Shown here piece by piece: positions 47,671-60,187 of a stretch of DNA of 64,000 nt (the first letter of the stretch is position 1; each line of letters opens with the position of its first letter). The stretch comes from Guadua angustifolia (lineage: Eukaryota > Streptophyta > Magnoliopsida > Poales > Poaceae): the NCBI GenBank assembly GCA_036346375.1, contig CM070515.1, positions 17,754,423-17,818,422 of the forward strand, written 5' to 3'. Under the pieces are notes generated by a model. That model saw nothing but the letters and a program-made list of their open reading frames with translations. It searched no databases and was not told where the DNA came from. The position numbers were made by a program, and so were the translations under genes.

Positions 47671-48900
47671 GTAAAAATAAAAAAAAATACTGCGAATTTA
47701 AAAAAAAATCCAATTTTAACCTGCAAAAAAACCCCATTCCCAGCAGTTTTATATCCCCAATTGCCCAGAACAATCACAACATATAATTTCACACACATTC
47801 ACATTCATCAATACAATTCACAAATGATCAAAGTTTCCATTGACACATTCACATTCACAAATATATTGCCCAGAACAATGACAATATAATTTCACTAGTT
47901 TGCTTCCAATGTGTTTTGCTCAAAGTTCTGAAGACTATGAATCATCGAGACAAGAAATAAGAACATGGACAAGCCACACTAGTAAATTTCAAAACTGACA
48001 TGTAGGTCATTTTTTGGAGAGAAATTATCGGTTTCTGTCCTGGGATAATTAATGAATCCAGCTTGATCTGAGCTTCTTGACCACCGGTATGGACATCACA
48101 AGAAACCAGCAAACAAAACATCAGGACACTGAGCTATGCCATAATTAGCTAGCAAAACTGTTAAGGAAAAATAAAACTCTAAAAATATATTTTTTAATAC
48201 CTTCATAGTGTGCTCTAAACTCATTCTGATGTACCTAGAAGCAAGTTTCAAGCTCCACAAGATTTAGTGGATATGGGGGTATTTTAGTTTCTCTCGATTT
48301 CGACATTTTGTACCGCAGAAACAAAATAAAACAACTTAAAACTCTCTCAATCATCAATAAAGTATAATAATAACTCCTTTTCTTGACAAAATAAAGCATA
48401 ATAATAACTAGGCATACATATTGAAAGAAAACAAAAGTATGTAAGTACTTACAACCAAACTTTCCTCCATCGAGCAATTGTTCTTATTTTGGATGCAACT
48501 TCTTCACTAGTCGTTTCCAATGTGTTTTGCTCAAAGTTCTCAAGACTATGATCAACACCATATTTCACACAACCTAAAGCAATTTCCATTTATTAAAAGA
48601 TTGTAATGCACTTAAAGAGTAAAAATTTCTGCAAAGACTTCCCTAAAACTAGGACATCCACTCAGACAAAAGACAACAGTTGATATGATAACAACATAAA
48701 GCAAATTAGGATAGCCAACCAAGCACATATAGCACATATAGCAAAATGCATTAATAATTCACAAATTCAGCTCACAAACCAAAAGTGTACATCACATTCA
48801 CAATCAACAGGTCTATGAACCAAGAAAAGCAATAACTAAGTCTGTGAACCAAAGAAGCGGATCAAGCAAACACAGCGTCGACGAATTGATCTGTAGCCGA
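47671..48900. other. AT-rich non-coding interior of the CACTA element
   Basis: No coding frame is supported. A segment including TCCAATGTGTTTTGCTC is present twice (about 47907 and 48521), and GCCCAGAACAAT also occurs twice. A block around GGACATCCACTC near 48653 has a related copy at 55339. Confidence 0.5.
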
Positions 48901-48999
48901 TCTAGTGCCACTGGAATCACCTCCCTGCGGAGCATTCGTCGCAGGAGCAGGCGCAGCTGAGGTGGACACCTACAAGAATAGAGGAAACCACAATTTTCA

Positions 49000-50830
49000 A
49001 AACTCTTGTGCATTTGTGTACTTGTATGAATAGTTAGCGAAAACTGGAACAAAATGCATTACCCCCGGCGTCGGCGTCGGTGTCTGCGTGAAGAACGGCG
49101 GCGGAGGTGGCATCTGCGGCTGGCCGGAGGGTCCCGCCCCCTGCAATGACTGTGGATATGATATGTTAGCATCTGAAACGTGTAAGTACAACGTAGCTAC
49201 GTATACAATCTTAATTACCTGGAAATAGTTGTACATCCAGAGGTTCGACTCGGAGGGCCTCGCATCGCCTCCTATCCTCCTCTCGCTCACTTTGCCTCCG
49301 CCGCTCATCCGCTTTGCCTCCGCTGCTCATCCTTTGCATCTCGCTGCTGCAACTCTGCGATCATCTTCGCCTTTGGGCTTTAGCGTGCTTTGGCGGAAGA
49401 GGCGGCTCATTGCCGACGGGTCCCGACTTGGCCTCAGACGATTCGGGCGCCACCACCGAGTCCATGAAGCCGAGCTCGCTGTGACTCCTCCCACCGAATC
49501 GGTCAGATGACCGGAGGGTCGACCGCATGTCAAGGGGTCTGATCGGCACCGTGCTTCTCCTTCATGGCTGCATTGTATGTATCTGCGAAACAAATAAGAT
49601 ATGAAGTGGATTAGCTCGGCCCACGGTTGCAATAGTCAGAGAGCGGCGAAAAGAGAAAGTCACTTACAATCTTCTCCTGGCAAACCGGGTGCATCGGTGG
49701 TTGTGTACCGTCAGGTCGGACACGGGGCGTGTGTGCCTGCGTCCACACGGTGAACTCGTCGGGGTCAAGTCCCATCTCCGACTCCTGCAGTTCAATTTCA
49801 AATGTGAAATGAAAAACTGAATTGACAAGAATGCTAGAGTTGTACTTAGTATACTTACGATATCGCGCGCGACGTGACCCATGCCTCGTCCACCTAGGTA
49901 GGTCACACAGATCTCGGGGTTGGCTTCTCGATTCCCCCTGTTCCTCTTGGACCTCTCGATCCACTCCTTCGATGCCCACATCTTGCAGAGATCCTTCCAG
50001 CGTGGACACTTGTCCATCGGTCCGGGACGCTAAAGCGGTACTCTTCGCCGAGGTATCTTGCGCAAGGCATGTGCCCTCGAGATCTTCATCCCGTGCTCTT
50101 GTAGTGCTTCATCACGCGTCCGGCAGCATAACTCGATGGCGCCCTCGACCGTCTTTGCCGCCATTGTGTCGAGCGCAGGCGACAAGCATGATAGTAAATC
50201 TGGGATGCGCGGGGCCAAGCCGATACTCGCTCAAACGAAACAAACACGTGAAGCTATAAACACGAAAACATTAATAGAAATGACAACTTACCCGAACTTC
50301 GGCTATGCAATGATCGCGACAGTGCCTCCTCGTCGTCCTCCACGAGCGAGTAGTCGCTCCATCTAGTCACGAGGCCGAGCACCACCTCGCCCACTCGCCC
50401 GGGTAGAGCCGCTTCAAGATCACCCCTAGCAAGTGGCCCGGCTCCTGCTTACCCTTGTTGAGGCAAACCAAGCCCTTTGCATGAAGAATTCATAACAAGT
50501 AGTTATCAAGTTTGTGGTTAGCAATAAAAGACATCGAAAATTTATAGCACATACCTTCGCGCTAGAAACAACTATCAAGATCCTCAATTTGGATCTGTAG
50601 GGGCTTTGGCAATTTATTCCGCCTCGACTCTTCTTGGATCCTTGAGCTCGAGGCGAGGCACCCCGACTCGGTACCAACAGACTCCCATGGACTCCAGTCC
50701 TCGTCCCGTCCTCATCCTCGTCCTCACCCCTCCTCAAGTGCCCGACGCCAATCACCCCAACAAGCTCATCCTCGTCCACCTCCACTGCCTCCTCCTCCTC
50801 CTCCTCCGGGAAGCGTCAGACTAGGGTGAG
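49000..50830 (-). pseudogene. TNPA-like (Ptta/En-Spm) protein relic
   Basis: The - strand carries, in broken frames, GLVCLNKGKQEPGHLLG followed by LKRLYPGEWARW near 50400-50480. Near 50017-49850 it has CPRWKDLCKMW, then ERSKRNRGNREANPE. Finally it has EFTVWTQAHTPRVRPDGT near 49700-49780. The W-x(n)-SKRNR-NR pattern followed by a TH-x-DGT-like segment is typical of plant Ptta/En/Spm second proteins, which bind subterminal repeats. Multiple stops and frameshifts are present. It lies downstream of the TNP2 relic on the same strand. Confidence 0.65.
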
Positions 50831-51032
50831 CCGCCTGCTCAGACTCCTCATGCCCCCTTCCCAAGACCTTCTTCAATTTTGAAGCCAACTTCTTTCAGAA
50901 TCGAGCCATCCTGCACAAATTAAATTAAATGACATAAAGTACATTCATATTAATTGAAACGAATAAAATATAAATGTATATAAAATTAAATGACATAAAG
51001 TATATAAAATTAAACCTATAAAATTAAATAGC

Positions 51033-54000
51033 TTAAAAATCTTCGGCTTCCTCTTCCTCTGCCTCTTCCTCTTCCTCTTCCTCTTCCTCTACCCTTTCCT
51101 CCTCTTCTTCTCCTTCTACATGAGATGGGTATACCGATCCCAAAATATTATCTAGCCCATCACCAATATCGACATGCAGCTCTCCTGGTAACTCTTGTTC
51201 TTGGAATACCTCCACGTCTGGGTGAGAATCGTAGTCGTCTTCCGTGAGATCGGGCAATCTACCAGGTGGAAGACATTTATGTACAATCCACCAACTTTTG
51301 TAATTGGGTGGGCGTCGGCGAGATAGAACACCAAATCGACTGTTTAAGGCGAGAATGAACACGTCCAGCTTTTGATCTGACTTCTTATGATTGATCTCCA
51401 CTAGTCCTAGTTTTGGAGTCGCCGCACCCCACTAGTTGGATGGAACCATCTGCAACGAAAAGAGCACGAGCGAGAGATCTTTGTTGCCTTCATACGAAAT
51501 TTCTACAATATTCTCGATGATCCCATAGTACTCTATGTCCGACCACGAGTCATCGGTGACATAACTCACGACGCCATTGTTCACCGTAGTTGCATTGGGG
51601 CGAGTGACTCACCGCCGGATCGAAATCGATATCCATGGCAATCATAGCATCCATGGACCTTAATTCTCTACTGCATCCACGTGACATTTGTCGGAGATCG
51701 CAGCACGCTGCGGTGTCTTTGACTTGCACAAGCATTCGAGGCAAAATTCATTAAGGAATAAATGCCACACATTTGTAAATTAAGTGAACTTGTATAAGAG
51801 GAAGAAGGTTACGTGGTAATGAAACCGGGTTAGAAAGTTTGGACGGCCTTGTCCACGACCTCGCCGTTTCAGATTGTCAATTTGTTCGCCCGAAGGTTCA
51901 CCTGATCCTTCCCACTCTTCTTGAATAAATTGACTACAAGATTTAATATTTATTTCAGATATTTATTTCATAAGTACGTATTTATGACTTATTTCAGACA
52001 TTTATTGACTTACTCGATGTACACCTTCATTTCATCCATGTTGTCGCATTACACGCATAACCGAATCAAATCCTTTTCCGCAAGCGTCCAAGTCACGTGT
52101 GGTGCTTTTGCCGACATTGCATCCGGCTTGGTCATGGAACACCTCCAAGTTGGAAGTACTTCGTGACGTGCCTTCTTATACCTTGGTTGTGGCACATGGA
52201 CCTTGTTTTTGTCGCAGTATTTGTCCGTGAAGTAGGCGATCTCTGAATCGCCTAAGCTTCGCACATCGCTTCGACTCGTGCTTTGTTCTTCACCTTCGCT
52301 CTAAGACTTTTCATCATGCGCCCACAAAGATACATCCACCTAAATCGCGCCGCCCCCAACTTTTTGCTTCATATGGCGATGAACCAAGAGATGTTGCAAG
52401 CAATTGAAAAACCCAGGACATAAATCTTCTCGAGCTTTGTCACAAGCACGACAATGTCCTTCTCCAATTCCTCCATCCTCGATCACGGATATCTCTTTTG
52501 CGCAGAGCTCTCGATAGAAGAAGCTAAGCTCGCCAAAGTGATCCATATATCATCGTCAACATATCCACGCCACACTACCGAAACAGACGCCTATGAAGAC
52601 TTTGTAGTCGTGGGCATTCATCCCATTTAACTTGCATTACTCTATACTAACGGCATGTCGAAGGTTCGCCGCATAACCATCCGGGAATTTAACCTTTTCC
52701 TTAATCCAATCAAGAATCGCTTTATTTGCCCGTGTAAGGCGCGAATTTTGCCCTAGGTTTCCTCCCATTCTCATCGAGGTTCATGTCCGCCGATCACATA
52801 TCGAGCCTTGATCGGACGTGCTTTCTTGTTATCTTTAGTCTTCGTGGGATGTCCCGGTTTGTGTTCACGACCGACTCGCACATATTTTTCTCTTGGTGCA
52901 TCACGCCGATGTTGTGAGGTAGCTTCGTGTCTTTTGCATAAGGAAGATTGTAGATCTTTGCACTTATGAGTCCAATGGTGCTCCTCACCATAGTCTTTCA
53001 CATACCCGATATCCGCTAGATCGTCATGCGATCGATGATATCCTCGCACTTCAAACGTTCGGTGGCCCTTCTTCTGATCTTGCCTTTGCGAAATGCCTTT
53101 TTGATTCCTAAATGGGTGCTTGGCTCCAGAAACAACGGTGACAATCGAACCAACGGACTTACCCCCATTTTTCAGTGTGAAAGCATCGAGTATACGCAGG
53201 CATATAGGGCATGACAACTTTCCATGCGTGCTCCACCCCGAGAACATGCCATACGCGGAAAATCGTGTATTGACCACAGATATGCGACACGCATCCTAAA
53301 GTTCTTCCCCTTGTAGCTATCATGTGTCAATACTCCTTTAGTCCACTGTGTCGATCGGCTCTTCTACCAGAGGTTGCATGAATAGATCTAAGTTTTTCCG
53401 GAGACTTTGGCCCGTGTACTATAACAGAAAAGAAACATGTACTCTTCTTTCAAGCGAGTTGAGGCGGCGGGTTGTACGGATTGCGAACACCGGCCAAAGA
53501 CGAGTACGGTGCGCCATCATATTGAATGGCATGAACCCGCTCGGTCGAGAGGCCTATACGCACATTCCTAGTCTCCGCCGCAAATTCAGGTGTTGTTGGT
53601 CAAAGTGCCTCCAAGCTTCAGATCGACGGATGAATCATCACGCCCTCCTTTCACGCTTGCCCTCTTTGTGCCACCTCATGTGTCTCGCCGTGGCCTTGGA
53701 CATGTCTGACGCCGCAGACGCTGCGTGATCGGAAGAAACGGAATGTTTTCCGCCACCGTCGTCTGTCTCATTCCACGCTCTGTACATTTAACTTCCTCGC
53801 ATCGACTCTCATTACAATGCTTAAAGTGAGTCGGCCCGAATCGGTCTTCCAATAAAGCATGCGTAACTTTGGGCAATAGTCTATCCTCTCAAGACGGCAT
53901 GCCTAACACACGAAGAAGCTTCTTCGACTCAGAAGATTCGAGTCATCTTGTGTCCACTCGGAAGGAGGCTATCCAGCCAGCTTTGCAAAGGTCGTTGAAG

Positions 54001-54518
54001 CAATTGGCTGACAGGTTGTACTTGGTCTTCACCGCCATTAGACGCGACACTGCCGAGAGTACAGTCACATCGGTATGCTCATGCAGCGGCAACTTGGCAG
54101 AATCAAGGAGCTTCTCGAATTGTTCGGCAAGTGGCTCGGACTCTTCCTCGGGGGAGAGATCGTAAGCCCGAGCCACATCATCCGTGAGCTCGTCTAATCT
54201 ATCAACTTCGACTTCGTCGTAGCCCTCTTCAAAATCCACAGGTACACACACCGTGCGCGGACGCTTCCTCTCGCCATGAGCTACCCATACAAAGTAATTT
54301 GATTTGAAGCCATGCCTACATAGGTGATGGCTAATATCCTTCTTGGTCCTCTTCTCGGTGTTCGAGCATGCGGCAAGAAGGACACCACACGACCATCACG
54401 ATTAGGGTCGGGAATCTTCGAAAGCATCATCCACTAATGCTCTAGCCTTCTCGATCCACTCGTCCGTGTGTCTCCTGGACTTCATCCAACCATCGTACAT
54501 CCACCGCCGATCTTCCAT
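51033..54518 (-). pseudogene. TNP2-like CACTA transposase relic
   Basis: Starting at an ATG at 54518, the - strand encodes a transposase-associated N-terminal domain (MEDRRWMYDGW) and then HHLCRHGFKSNYFVWVAHGE. An acidic block (ELTDDVARAYDLSPEEE) is followed by PLHEHTDVTVLSAVSRLMA. The transposase core has AYGMFSGWSTHGKLSCPIC (53277-53200), ending in degraded frames. Then PGFFNCLQHLLVH (52340-52546) marks the DUF4218-like part. The C-terminus (51033-51401) has KLDVFILA, WWIVHK, ELPGELHVDIGD and a Glu-rich tail encoded by a CTTCCT microsatellite. Frame breaks occur throughout, so it is inactive. The domain order matches intact plant TNP2 proteins. Confidence 0.9.
51041..51115 (-). repeat. CTTCCT microsatellite coding poly-Glu
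   Basis: Tandem CTTCCT/CTCTTC units on the + strand encode the Glu-rich C-terminal tail of the TNP2 relic on the - strand. Confidence 0.85.
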
Positions 54519-55960
54519 CCAAAGATAAACACTACATAACGCCAATGCATGTATCCAAATTTCAGATTTAGACAGGTTTAAGCCTTGCTAAATAGGAGGG
54601 CTTACCCACCATCGATGTGGGCTTATAAATGCAGTGGTGCACGAGGGTGCTCGGGTCGAATTCCGCAAAGATAACCTCGTTGTTCTCCAAGTGCAACGAC
54701 GGCACGGCGTACTACTTATGTTATGCACTAGGAGAATGACAGGAAATACCGCCGAATCCCAACCCACACCCTCGTGTCACGACCATCGCACTAAGCAACA
54801 CATCCGTGGGTCGTCCAAAACGTGACAGCTCGAGAGCGCAACACTTTTCGTAATGGAACCCAACGAATCACCGTCCGAGCTCCTTATTTAAAATATGCGG
54901 CACCGAACGGGTTTAACTCGCTCGGTTGATTTGCAAGCAATATACACTATATATACACCTTTGAATCATTTATTTTTTCCCACACAAATGCCTTAGTTCC
55001 TATTTGGATTCCAGGAAATCGAAAACACTAGAATTACATATCATGTCCATTTGAATCTACAGGAATTAAAATGCACAACAACCATACCACTCATCGAGGT
55101 TATATATGATTTCTTAGCCACACTAGAATAATGCCCAGATATTCCTTGCTTGACTCGCATTTTGTAAAGGACGAGCTTAAGAACGATCCGTTGTCTAGTT
55201 GAGTATCAAGTTAGCTACGGTTCTAAGTAATACCGATGAAATATCATATGCGATCCTATGTAATTGTACCAATCAAGTAACTTACTCGAAATTATTAGAA
55301 ATTTGGCAAGACCTCCCTAAACCTAGGACATCCACTCGCGAGACAAAAGACAAGATTTAATATAATAACAACCACATATAGCATATACATTTCTCATGGA
55401 TTACTCGGCTACATTTTGCATATACATTTCATTGCATCACAACATTATGCACATACATTCCATCACAAATTTAGACTACATTCTGCATATATATTGGGCT
55501 ACATTCACAGGAGATTACCTTAACAGGAGATGGCGACTAGGAGGTCGAGGGCGGGACCGACGGCGTGGGACGAGCTCGGGAAAGCCGGGCGGCGTGGTTC
55601 GGGTGTGGACGACCTCCCACAATTATTGTTCTCCTAAACAAGACATGCAGCAAAAATCAATAAAGGCCTCGAATTTAGCAATATGCCCACTAAATCGAGG
55701 CATATCAAGCATCTCAAAATCGAAATCCTAGCTAGACATTTGCACAAACATCAACCCCGGCAAAGCACCAATTAATTCCACATCTGCAGTGAACCAAGCT
55801 CACAAACGTTTTACTAAACCTGAATAGCTCGATTCAATTTTTCATAATTAATTCAATTCAAATCCAAATTAAGCATTTGAAGGCATTAACACGATCTACA
55901 AGAAATTATCCATCTTTATCTAGGTATACCAAATACTAATTCAACCTCTAGCTAGACATT
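54519..55960. other. CACTA leader region, no gene recognised
   Basis: AT-rich non-coding sequence upstream of the TNP2 start. It includes a stretch at 55310-55400 (CTAGGACATCCACTC, then AGACAAAAGACAA) related to 48640-48690 on the far side of the element. Confidence 0.45.
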
Positions 55961-55979
55961 AGAGCAAACATCTTGTATA

Positions 55980-56480
55980 CAAGCAATTATACCTTCAAAT
56001 TTCTCGATTGGGGAAGAAGGAAGGAGGAGGGGTCGGCGCCGGCGGGAGGAGCTAGTGGCCAGGCGTGGGTTGGCGACGCAATGGCTGGCCGGGACTCATG
56101 GGCGACGACGCACAAGACTACATGCGCGCAAGTGAGGCGGTGGCCGAGGAGCCGGAGGCGCGAAGGCTGTGGCGGAGGAGCACGACGCCGGGAAGTCACG
56201 GGCTCTGAGCGCAGTACTGGAGGCGCGAGGTCGGCCGGGAGGCTCGCCCGGGAGCGGGTGGAGGCGGCGCAAGGGGCGGCGCAGTGGCGGCCGGGCGGGC
56301 CTTGGGCGGCGGGTGGGAGGCGGCGGCGGGACCGGTGGAGGCGGGCGGTCGGACGGGAGGCGGTGGCAAGCAGGGAGGCGAGAAACTAATCGCGAGCAAC
56401 AGAGAGAGAAATGGCGAAGCGCCGAGCTGAAGAAAGAAATGGCGAAAAGCAGAGAGAGAAATGGCGTCACAAGACGGGTG
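55980..56480. other. GC-rich leader of the CACTA element
   Basis: A GGCGGC-rich stretch gives long frames on both strands (for example 56096-56683 -) with no motif and biased Pro/Arg or Gly/Arg composition. It sits between the terminal repeats and the transposase and is best read as non-coding leader. Confidence 0.5.
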
Positions 56481-56756
56481 ATAAGGGCGAACCGTGGTCG
56501 TCGGCTAGACTTACCCCGCCGACACTGATGCATGGATCCGATTTGTGTCGTCGGCCAGATATTCCCCGCCGACATAGACACGGGCCCACTCTTATTGTCC
56601 GCGGCATGAGCTCGAACCGACGACAATAATGCATGACCTGTGTCGTCGGCCAGACATACCCGCCGACACAGACACGGGCCCACTGTCTTACTCTAATGAC
56701 ATATTATGTTGATAGGTTTAATTAGTATATATACCTTAACGATTGAGAAGCATGTT

Positions 56757-56973
56757 AGGGGCAGGTACAATAGTAGAGAAGGTTGTTGTCCATATACTTT
56801 TTAAGATCATCTAAAGATACTTTCTATAATAAATGATATCTTAAGTTGTCTTTGTGAGATTCTATAATTTTTAATTATAACATGAAAAAATATTTATTAT
56901 GGATAATAACTCATGTAACAGTGTTTTATGTTGTCTATTTGATCATCTCTTTATAAAGAGATAACTATACTCT
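56757..56973 (+). mobile_element. MITE copy B inside the CACTA element
   Basis: About 217 bp, related over its length to the reverse complement of 27261-27478: GTACAATAGTAGAG near the start, AATTTTTAATTATAACATG in the middle and CTATACTCTTT at the end. It sits in AT-rich DNA between two blocks of CACTA subterminal sequence, so it inserted into the CACTA element. The two copies differ enough that they are not recent sisters. Confidence 0.6.
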
Positions 56974-57222
56974 TTTTTCTCATTCTCTCTTTTATGGCAG
57001 CAAAATTTTTACCCCGCCGACACTGATGCATGTGTATGTGGTCTCGCACTGAATTTGCACAACCGACTGGAGCCAAGAGGGGCGGTGATGATTTTAATAA
57101 TTTTTGCGCAAATGCCTCTGGTCACACCGTCGTAAGAAGAGACAATATATTGTCCCACTTTTGTCGTGGCTATATAAATACCGCCGACACATCTTTGGAC
57201 TTTTTATCCGGTAACACTCTGG

Positions 57223-57298
57223 GTCCCCATTCCGTACCCTTTGCAAAACGTTCAACAAGAGTCCCCATTCCGTACCCTTTGCAAAACGTTCAACAAGA
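57223..57298. repeat. Perfect 38-bp tandem duplication
   Basis: Two adjacent identical 38-bp units begin GTCCCCATTCCGTACCC at 57223 and 57261. Confidence 0.95.
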
Positions 57299-57900
57299 TT
57301 CCTAGAACATGCACAATCTATTCTAGCTGATTACTCGTTCTTCTTTTGCCCGGTATTTCATCGTCGCAACAAATTCTTTTGAAAACTCAAGGAGAGTACT
57401 AACTGAGTCGCCACCACCGTACGTTCTTCTTCGATACTTGTAGCCTCACGACGGTCGAACGAGACATTTGTACGGTCACTTAAAGGTTTTACAACATGCA
57501 CAGCCTATTCTAAGTCATTCCTCGCTCTTTCAATTGGTTTGCGTTGGATCGTCACAAGGTTCTACTCAAAGTACTTAATTGAGGTAACGTACGGAGGCAC
57601 ACACACAGCGCCGTAACATACCAATTAATTAAATAATAAAAAAATTACATGTCATATAGATGTATGTTGCCTAACAACTATTCTAAAAGCTCTATTTAAT
57701 TTTTCTTAATTTGAAAAAACAAAACACTTTCAAATAGATTTTCTGAATTAATCTGGAATTACTATTATCGTCATTTGAAATAGAACCGTCGACAAAATTT
57801 AATCATGTCATCGGCAATATTTATGCCGTGGACATAGACCCATTTTATCGTCATTTGTTTCTCCCGACGACAAGCATCTTCGTGCCTCTGGTGGGCCCGA
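57299..57900. other. Non-coding CACTA interior
   Basis: No gene is seen. Short CACTA-type words (CCGTCGACAAAATT and CCGTGGACATAG) appear near 57786-57840, marking the approach to the terminal array. Confidence 0.45.
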
Positions 57901-57917
57901 GCATCCCGCAGTTGGTC

Positions 57918-58290
57918 CCACATGGCGGAGTGCTGTGTCGGCGGGTTTAATCAAGCCAAGACACAGTTTGAGAGGCGGAGTGCCTGTGTGGGTGGGTTTG
58001 ATGAGGCCGAGGACACACTGTGTTGGCGGGATCTGAAATTCAATTTTCTCCGCGCTGTGTCGGCGGGTTTAATGGGTCGAGGACACGACTTGAGGGGAGT
58101 GCTGTGTGGGCGGGTTTGAGGAGGCCGAGGACACGGACTGTGTTGGCGGATCTGAAATTCAATTTTCATCGCTACCGATACTCCCCTGCTTGAGGCGAGT
58201 GCTCGTGTCGGCGGGTTTGAGGAGGCCGAGGACACTGATCGTGGTCTATATCGGCGGGTTTGAGGAGGCCGAGGACACAGCCCGCTTGGT
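57918..58290. repeat. Right subterminal repeat array of the CACTA element
   Basis: At least six copies of a unit close to TGTCGGCGGGTTTGAGGAGG followed by CCGAGGACAC occur within 370 bp. Two copies of a TTGGCGG(G)ATCTGAAATTC segment are interspersed. The array ends about 110 bp from the CACTA terminus. Confidence 0.88.
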
Positions 58291-58402
58291 GTATATATGT
58301 CGTCGTTACGCTAAAACCGTCGATAGAGGCATATTTTGTGTCGCCGGTTTTTACCGACGATACAAATGTTTCGCCGAGACACTATTCTTGTTTCCTGTAG
58401 TG

Positions 58403-59008
58403 CCGGTTTTTTGTGTTAAGAAGGGAGTTTATGAGGTAGATCTTGCTCCTGCTTGTTTAAGGGATCTTTTTTAGCGTTCTTGCTTGATGTGATATGTGAA
58501 AAGTCATTTAGGATCATCTTGATCATCAAATCCGCACGAGTAAACTCAGGGTGATGTTTTGGATTTTGATCTAGTTTTGGTGCACCCTTCGATAAATTTG
58601 AAAAAAAATCAAAACTTTGATATCAATCTTTGTGATTGATGGTTGGAATAGGTTACTAATATCCATAAAAAGGTGCTTACAAAGTTTCACGGGTTTTAAA
58701 TCATTCAATCAAAAGTTGCACCATTTTTGGATTTAAACTCGTGCTAATTTTACTATTTATACCTTGCTTTTACTATTCAATCGGCACCAAGGGGCTACTG
58801 TAGCATAGTAGTACGGGGATACTGTTCATTTTAGTCTTACCGATCATCTAAGATCGGTAGTGTCGTCTAAAGCTGATTTTCTCTGAAAATTTGTTCTTCC
58901 GCGCATATTTGACCTTACGAGGTTTTGGTTAGTTTCTTTGGGGAAAATTATTTTGTAATTATTCACCTCCTCTGATTACCATTTCGGTCCTTCATTAACA
59001 CCAATCAA
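58403..59008 (+). repeat. Probable LTR-type host sequence, right segment
   Basis: The DNA resumes after the CACTA element with CCGGTTTTTTGTG and ends near TTTCGGTCCTTCATTAACA, preceded by TTCACCTCCTCTGATTACC. This resembles the 3' end of grass LTRs. Joined across the inserted elements with the earlier segments it would make an LTR of roughly 2 kb. The ends are unproven. Confidence 0.4.
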
Positions 59009-60170
59009 TTAAATAAATCGGCTATTGTCTCTGTTAAATCCATTTACATAGTTACAATTGACAAAAAAAATCATAAATCAAAAGTGATGCTCATATTACC
59101 TATTTGCTGTTTTGGTTAGCCCACTTAACTAGTTAAACACTAGCTAAATCACATTGTGTTGTCTTCCCTGCTCGCTTGCCATCGCCACGGTGGGTTGCCT
59201 GTCACGGCACGCCCACACTCAATGGCTCCCTAGTATCCACTCTCTGCGACGAGTGTCAAGCGACTTTGACTCGGTGGGCTGTCATGTCCTCTCGAAAGAG
59301 AGCTATTGACACACGCCACCTCTCTTTCGCTCTATAGTCTTTGTGTGCATTTCGGATTCAAGTGTAGTTGTGCAAATAGCAAACAAAGTCACCAATTATC
59401 AAATTAGATCTCCAATAAGCAAAGCTTCTTCTTTCTCCCATCACACCCGATTGCTTGTGCATCGTCGGCGTTATACTAAGAATTGAGGATCAATGCTAAA
59501 GGAGTATTTAGGGTCAAGTGGTTAAAGGGACTCCAGCTTAACGGAACCCCGCTGGCTTCGCGCCTGAACCATGCATGCATGACCAATCGATCTGCATGGT
59601 GAACACATGATCGATCCACCATGTTCATGCACGACGGCACGAGTCAGAAACAACAAGGAGCCCAAGAACCGTACGACACTTAGTAAGGAGACGGGGAACA
59701 CAAGGCAAAGCGCGGGGGCGCCCACACAAATTAGCCTGCAGAGCGCGCGGTCTGCGTCGGCCGGCACATGCAAGAACAGCAAGCACGGTGGGCGGTGGCC
59801 GTGCAAGCCTTGGCGTGGCGTCGAAGGGTGCCACGGCCGGTGGGTCGGTGGGTGGGCTGGCTAGCTCGAATCAATGGCCCGGCGCGCGCTTTTGCTCAGT
59901 TTTCACACACACAAGCAACACCAACTTCGCCGATCAATACACGCACACTGGCACTAGCACATACTAACATGGACACATGCAGACATCACACGGCACACCG
60001 GCTCTGTCTTTCTGGTCTAGTCCAGATCGCGTAGCTAGGGCAAAAGGAAGAGGAGGCCAGATGTGAAAGGACAAAAGGTAAAAGATTAAAAGCGGGGGCC
60101 TATCTCTCGTCGAAGTCCCTTTCGCCCTAGATCCGGTGGCCAATCCTGTCCTCCTGTTCCTCCCCTATCC
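59009..60170. other. Upstream region of the AHL gene
   Basis: No gene is supported. GC-rich open frames at 59522-60034 occur on both strands without recognisable motifs. This may include promoter DNA of the AHL gene. Confidence 0.4.
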
Positions 60171-60179
60171 CTTGCAGCC

Positions 60180-60187
60180 TTTATATC
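60180..60187 (+). promoter_or_regulatory. Candidate TATA box of the AHL gene
   Basis: TTTATATC lies about 205 bp upstream of the chosen ATG in a CT-rich setting typical of plant core promoters. The predicted leader contains an (AGCT)n run near 60295-60309. It is not confirmed by any transcript. Confidence 0.35.

Larger units (their letters stand above)
47169..58402 (-). mobile_element. CACTA (En/Spm) element, about 11.2 kb
   Basis: The right end, read on the - strand, is CACTACAGGAAACAAG, a canonical CACTA terminus. CCG follows it and CCG also precedes the proposed left edge (47166-47168), fitting a 3-bp duplication, although the left terminus lacks a recognisable CACTA motif and is probably eroded. 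Subterminal arrays of GACGACACAG and TGTCGGCGGG words lie inside both ends. The - strand encodes a TNP2-like transposase relic then a TNPA-like relic, the En/Spm order. Both are broken. The left boundary is approximate. Confidence 0.82.

Noticed and set aside
56096..56683. 195-residue - strand frame in the CACTA leader
   Set aside because: Pro/Arg-rich with no motif, in a GC-rich leader that is open on both strands.
57918..58290. Regular short repeats as a CRISPR array
   Set aside because: Repeats are unequal, spacers are not unique, and the context is a plant CACTA terminus.
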